A stretch of DNA of 7,460 nt, taken from the NCBI GenBank assembly GCA_023667385.1, contig JAMPAE010000068.1, forward strand, positions 1 through 7,460, given 5' to 3'. Shown here one piece after another: positions 5,548 through 7,460 of the stretch (position 1 is its first letter; each line of letters opens with the position of its first letter). The stretch comes from Ruminococcus sp. (GTDB taxonomy: Bacteria; Bacillota; Clostridia; Oscillospirales; Acutalibacteraceae). Under the pieces are notes generated by a model. That model saw only the letters and a program-made list of their open reading frames with translations, was not told where the DNA came from and did no database searches. The translations under genes were made by a program, and so were the position numbers.

Positions 5548-6942
5548 ATGCCTAATAACAACACGATCATCAGCCTTGATGATGTCAGTATGCCTTTCAG
5601 CCTTGAGGCTGAACAGGCTGTTCTCGGCTGCGTTCTCAGTGACCCTGACTGCCTGCCGCAGATTTTAATTTTGATCAAGCCTGAATATTTCTATCTCCCG
5701 CAGCATAAGTCGATTTTCACTATAATGCAGGAAATTGATTCTGTTGGGGGTAAGGTTGATGCACTCATCGTTCTTGAAAAGCTCAAAAGTGATAAGATTT
5801 ACGATGATGCAACAGGCAAGACATATCTCTATCAGCTTGCCCAGTCAGTGCCGTCAACTGCCAACGTTGAAACATATTGTAAAATTATAAGAGAAAAGTT
5901 CTATATACGCACTCTTATCGGCGTATCAAAAGAAATCATTGAAGATTCAACTGCAACAGATGTTTCGGCTGATCTGCTTCTTGACTCTGCTGAGCAAAAA
6001 ATCTATGACATAAGGCAAGGTAAGGTCACCAGAGGCCCTGCCAAAATCGGTGACATCATCATCAATGAAGTTTATGACAAGCTGCAAAAGCTCAGTTCCG
6101 CTGATGCAGAGCAATATAAAGGCTACACAACAGGTTTTGTTGATCTCGATAAGGTTATTACCGGCTTAAATCGTTCGGATTTGGTGATAGTAGGTGCACG
6201 TCCTGCAATGGGTAAAACAAGCTTTGCGCTCAACATGGCACGTAACACTGCACTCATGGCAAACAAAAAGGTTTTGTTCTTCTCACTTGAAATGACAAAG
6301 GAACAGCTTGCAGAGCGTGTTCTTTCAACCGAAGCAAGGGTGCAGAGCACAAAAATGAGAACCGGCGACATTTCGGGGGATGAATGGGCAAGGCTTGCAA
6401 CAGCAACCGCAATTTTAAGCAAATGCGAGCTTTATTTTGATGATACATCAAACATCACTGTTCCGGAAATGAAATCACGAATCAGACGTTTGCGTGACGT
6501 TGATGCCGTTTTTGTTGACTACTTACAGCTCATGAAAGGCAGCGGCAGAATCGAAAACCGTGTTCAGGAGGTTTCCGAAATCACAAGAAGTCTCAAGCTT
6601 ATGGCAAAGGATCTCAACATTCCTGTTGTTGTTTTGGCTCAGCTTGCAAGAACGACGGAAGGTAGGGGAAAGTCTCACAGACCTCAGCTCGCCGACTTGC
6701 GTGAATCAGGTTCAATTGAGCAGGATGCCGATATTGTTATCATGCTTTATCGTGACGAATATTACGGTGATGACGGTGATTCAACTGATAATGATGAGCC
6801 TGAGCAGGAGAAGCCTGCGGTAAACAAGGTTGAATTCATTGTTTCCAAAAACCGTCACGGTCCAACAACAACTGTTGAAGCAATGTGGAACGGTGATTAC
6901 ACTCTCTTCTCAAATTTGGAGACACTCAGAAATGATATGTAA
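5548..6942 (+). CDS. dnaB: Replicative DNA helicase DnaB (DnaC in Bacillus)
   Basis: A 464-residue hexameric ATP-driven helicase that unwinds DNA at the replication fork and binds primase. The N-terminal DnaB domain (about 15-120) begins with 'S-L-E-A-E-Q-A-V-L-G'. A linker follows, then the RecA-like ATPase domain (about 190-460). Walker A is 'G-A-R-P-A-M-G-K-T' (216-224), the catalytic glutamate is E248 in 'S-L-E-M-T', Walker B is 'V-F-V-D-Y-L-Q' (D324), and the sensor glutamine is Q365 in 'A-Q-L-A-R'. 'D-L-R-E-S-G-S-I-E-Q-D-A-D' (383-395) is intact, as are K434 and R436 near the finger region. Two oddities: an acidic low-complexity insert at about 407-424, and 'G-P-T-T' at 438-441 where relatives have Gly at the last position. 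No intein was seen. ATG 5548 follows rplI by 2 bases with a modest ribosome site (GGTGA, 5537-5541), suggesting translational coupling. Confidence 0.98.
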   Translation: MPNNNTIISLDDVSMPFSLEAEQAVLGCVLSDPDCLPQILILIKPEYFYLPQHKSIFTIMQEIDSVGGKVDALIVLEKLKSDKIYDDATGKTYLYQLAQSVPSTANVETYCKIIREKFYIRTLIGVSKEIIEDSTATDVSADLLLDSAEQKIYDIRQGKVTRGPAKIGDIIINEVYDKLQKLSSADAEQYKGYTTGFVDLDKVITGLNRSDLVIVGARPAMGKTSFALNMARNTALMANKKVLFFSLEMTKEQLAERVLSTEARVQSTKMRTGDISGDEWARLATATAILSKCELYFDDTSNITVPEMKSRIRRLRDVDAVFVDYLQLMKGSGRIENRVQEVSEITRSLKLMAKDLNIPVVVLAQLARTTEGRGKSHRPQLADLRESGSIEQDADIVIMLYRDEYYGDDGDSTDNDEPEQEKPAVNKVEFIVSKNRHGPTTTVEAMWNGDYTLFSNLETLRNDM

Positions 6943-7460
6943 AATTATCAGCACGATTGAAAAATACGATATGCTCACAAACGTTAAGTCTGTTGTCGTT
7001 GGTGTATCAGGCGGTGCGGATTCAATTTGTTTGCTGCATTTTTTAAGTAAAATTAGAGAAAAATATGGTATAGTTCTCTCTGCTGTGCATATAAACCATA
7101 ACATTCGTGGTGAGGAAGCGAAAAGAGACGAAAATTTTGTTCGCTGCTTCTGCAATTCTCTTGGCATTGAATGTCATGTTTTCAGTATCGATGTTCCGAA
7201 GCTTGCAAAAGATCTTTCTTTAAGCGAAGAAGAATGCGGCAGAAAAGTTCGATATGAATGCTTTAACAAAATCAACGCAGATGCAGTTGCTGTTGCGCAC
7301 ACGCTTTCCGATAGTATTGAAACCGTCATTTTCAATCTTACTCGTGGAACCGGCTTGAAAGGTGTTTGCGGAATACCTCCTGTCAGGGATAACATAATTC
7401 GTCCGCTCATTGAAATAACACGTGATGAAGTTGAAGAATACTGCGAAATGATCGGGCTGA
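6932..7460 (+). CDS. tilS: tRNA(Ile)-lysidine synthase TilS, partial (C-terminal part beyond the window)
   Basis: The frame opens at ATG 6932 and stays open for 176 codons to the right edge; the full enzyme usually has about 320-480 residues. TilS uses ATP and lysine to convert C34 of the tRNA-Ile CAU anticodon to lysidine, switching it from Met to Ile identity and AUG to AUA decoding; it is normally essential. The N-terminal PP-loop ATPase is clear: 'V-S-G-G-A-D-S' (25-31) binds ATP, followed by 'H-I-N-H-N-I-R-G' (53-60), 'G-R-K-V-R-Y' (103-108), 'A-H-T-L-S-D-S-I-E-T' (122-131), 'R-G-T-G-L-K-G' (138-144) and 'R-P-L' (157-159). The start overlaps the dnaB end by 11 bases, with GGAG (6918-6921) 10 bases upstream, so translation is probably coupled. 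It has nine cysteines in the visible part, common in proteins of anaerobes. The C-terminal tRNA-binding domains are not visible. Confidence 0.96.
   Translation, partial: MICKIISTIEKYDMLTNVKSVVVGVSGGADSICLLHFLSKIREKYGIVLSAVHINHNIRGEEAKRDENFVRCFCNSLGIECHVFSIDVPKLAKDLSLSEEECGRKVRYECFNKINADAVAVAHTLSDSIETVIFNLTRGTGLKGVCGIPPVRDNIIRPLIEITRDEVEEYCEMIGL

Noticed and set aside
6123..7410. Minus-strand open frames opposite dnaB and tilS
   Set aside because: Both plus-strand genes have intact family motifs throughout; the antisense frames show no domain or start signal.

Overview
The window looks like chromosomal DNA from an anaerobic, moderately AT-rich Firmicute, most likely a Clostridia member of the Oscillospiraceae/Ruminococcaceae type. 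This is inferred from the protein variants (RNase J, GdpP, a Clostridia-style TilS and a DUF421/DUF4363 pair), AGGAG-type ribosome sites, many cysteines in TilS and the gene order. No mobile element, CRISPR array, tRNA, rRNA or sign of recent transfer was seen.

Layout. On the minus strand, positions 1-962 hold a two-gene unit: a DUF421 (YetF-like) membrane protein followed with zero spacing by a DUF4363 protein that runs off the left edge. A divergent intergenic region (963-1236) separates it from a plus-strand series that fills the rest: RNase J (1237-3012), the c-di-AMP phosphodiesterase GdpP (3064-5058), ribosomal protein bL9 (rplI, 5105-5545), replicative helicase DnaB (5548-6942) and the 5' part of tilS (6932 to the right edge). 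Gaps in this series are 51, 46, 2 and -11 bases. I see no terminator between the genes, so they are probably one operon read from a near-consensus promoter at 1108-1136 (TTGACA, 17 bases, TATGAT).

How the genes fit together. RNase J processes and degrades RNA; GdpP hydrolyses the second messenger c-di-AMP; bL9 is in the large ribosomal subunit; DnaB unwinds the replication fork; TilS makes the lysidine that lets tRNA-Ile decode AUA. These are core genes. The gdpP-rplI-dnaB core is also found in Bacillus subtilis (gdpP-rplI-dnaC). The DUF421/DUF4363 pair is the least understood part.

I did not find a convincing undescribed system. The items most worth a second look are a 22-base near-palindrome in the RNase J leader (hairpin or operator), a hairpin that places the apparent gdpP start codon in its loop far from the ribosome site, a long basic tail on RNase J, and an acidic insert plus a changed glycine near the C-terminal end of DnaB.
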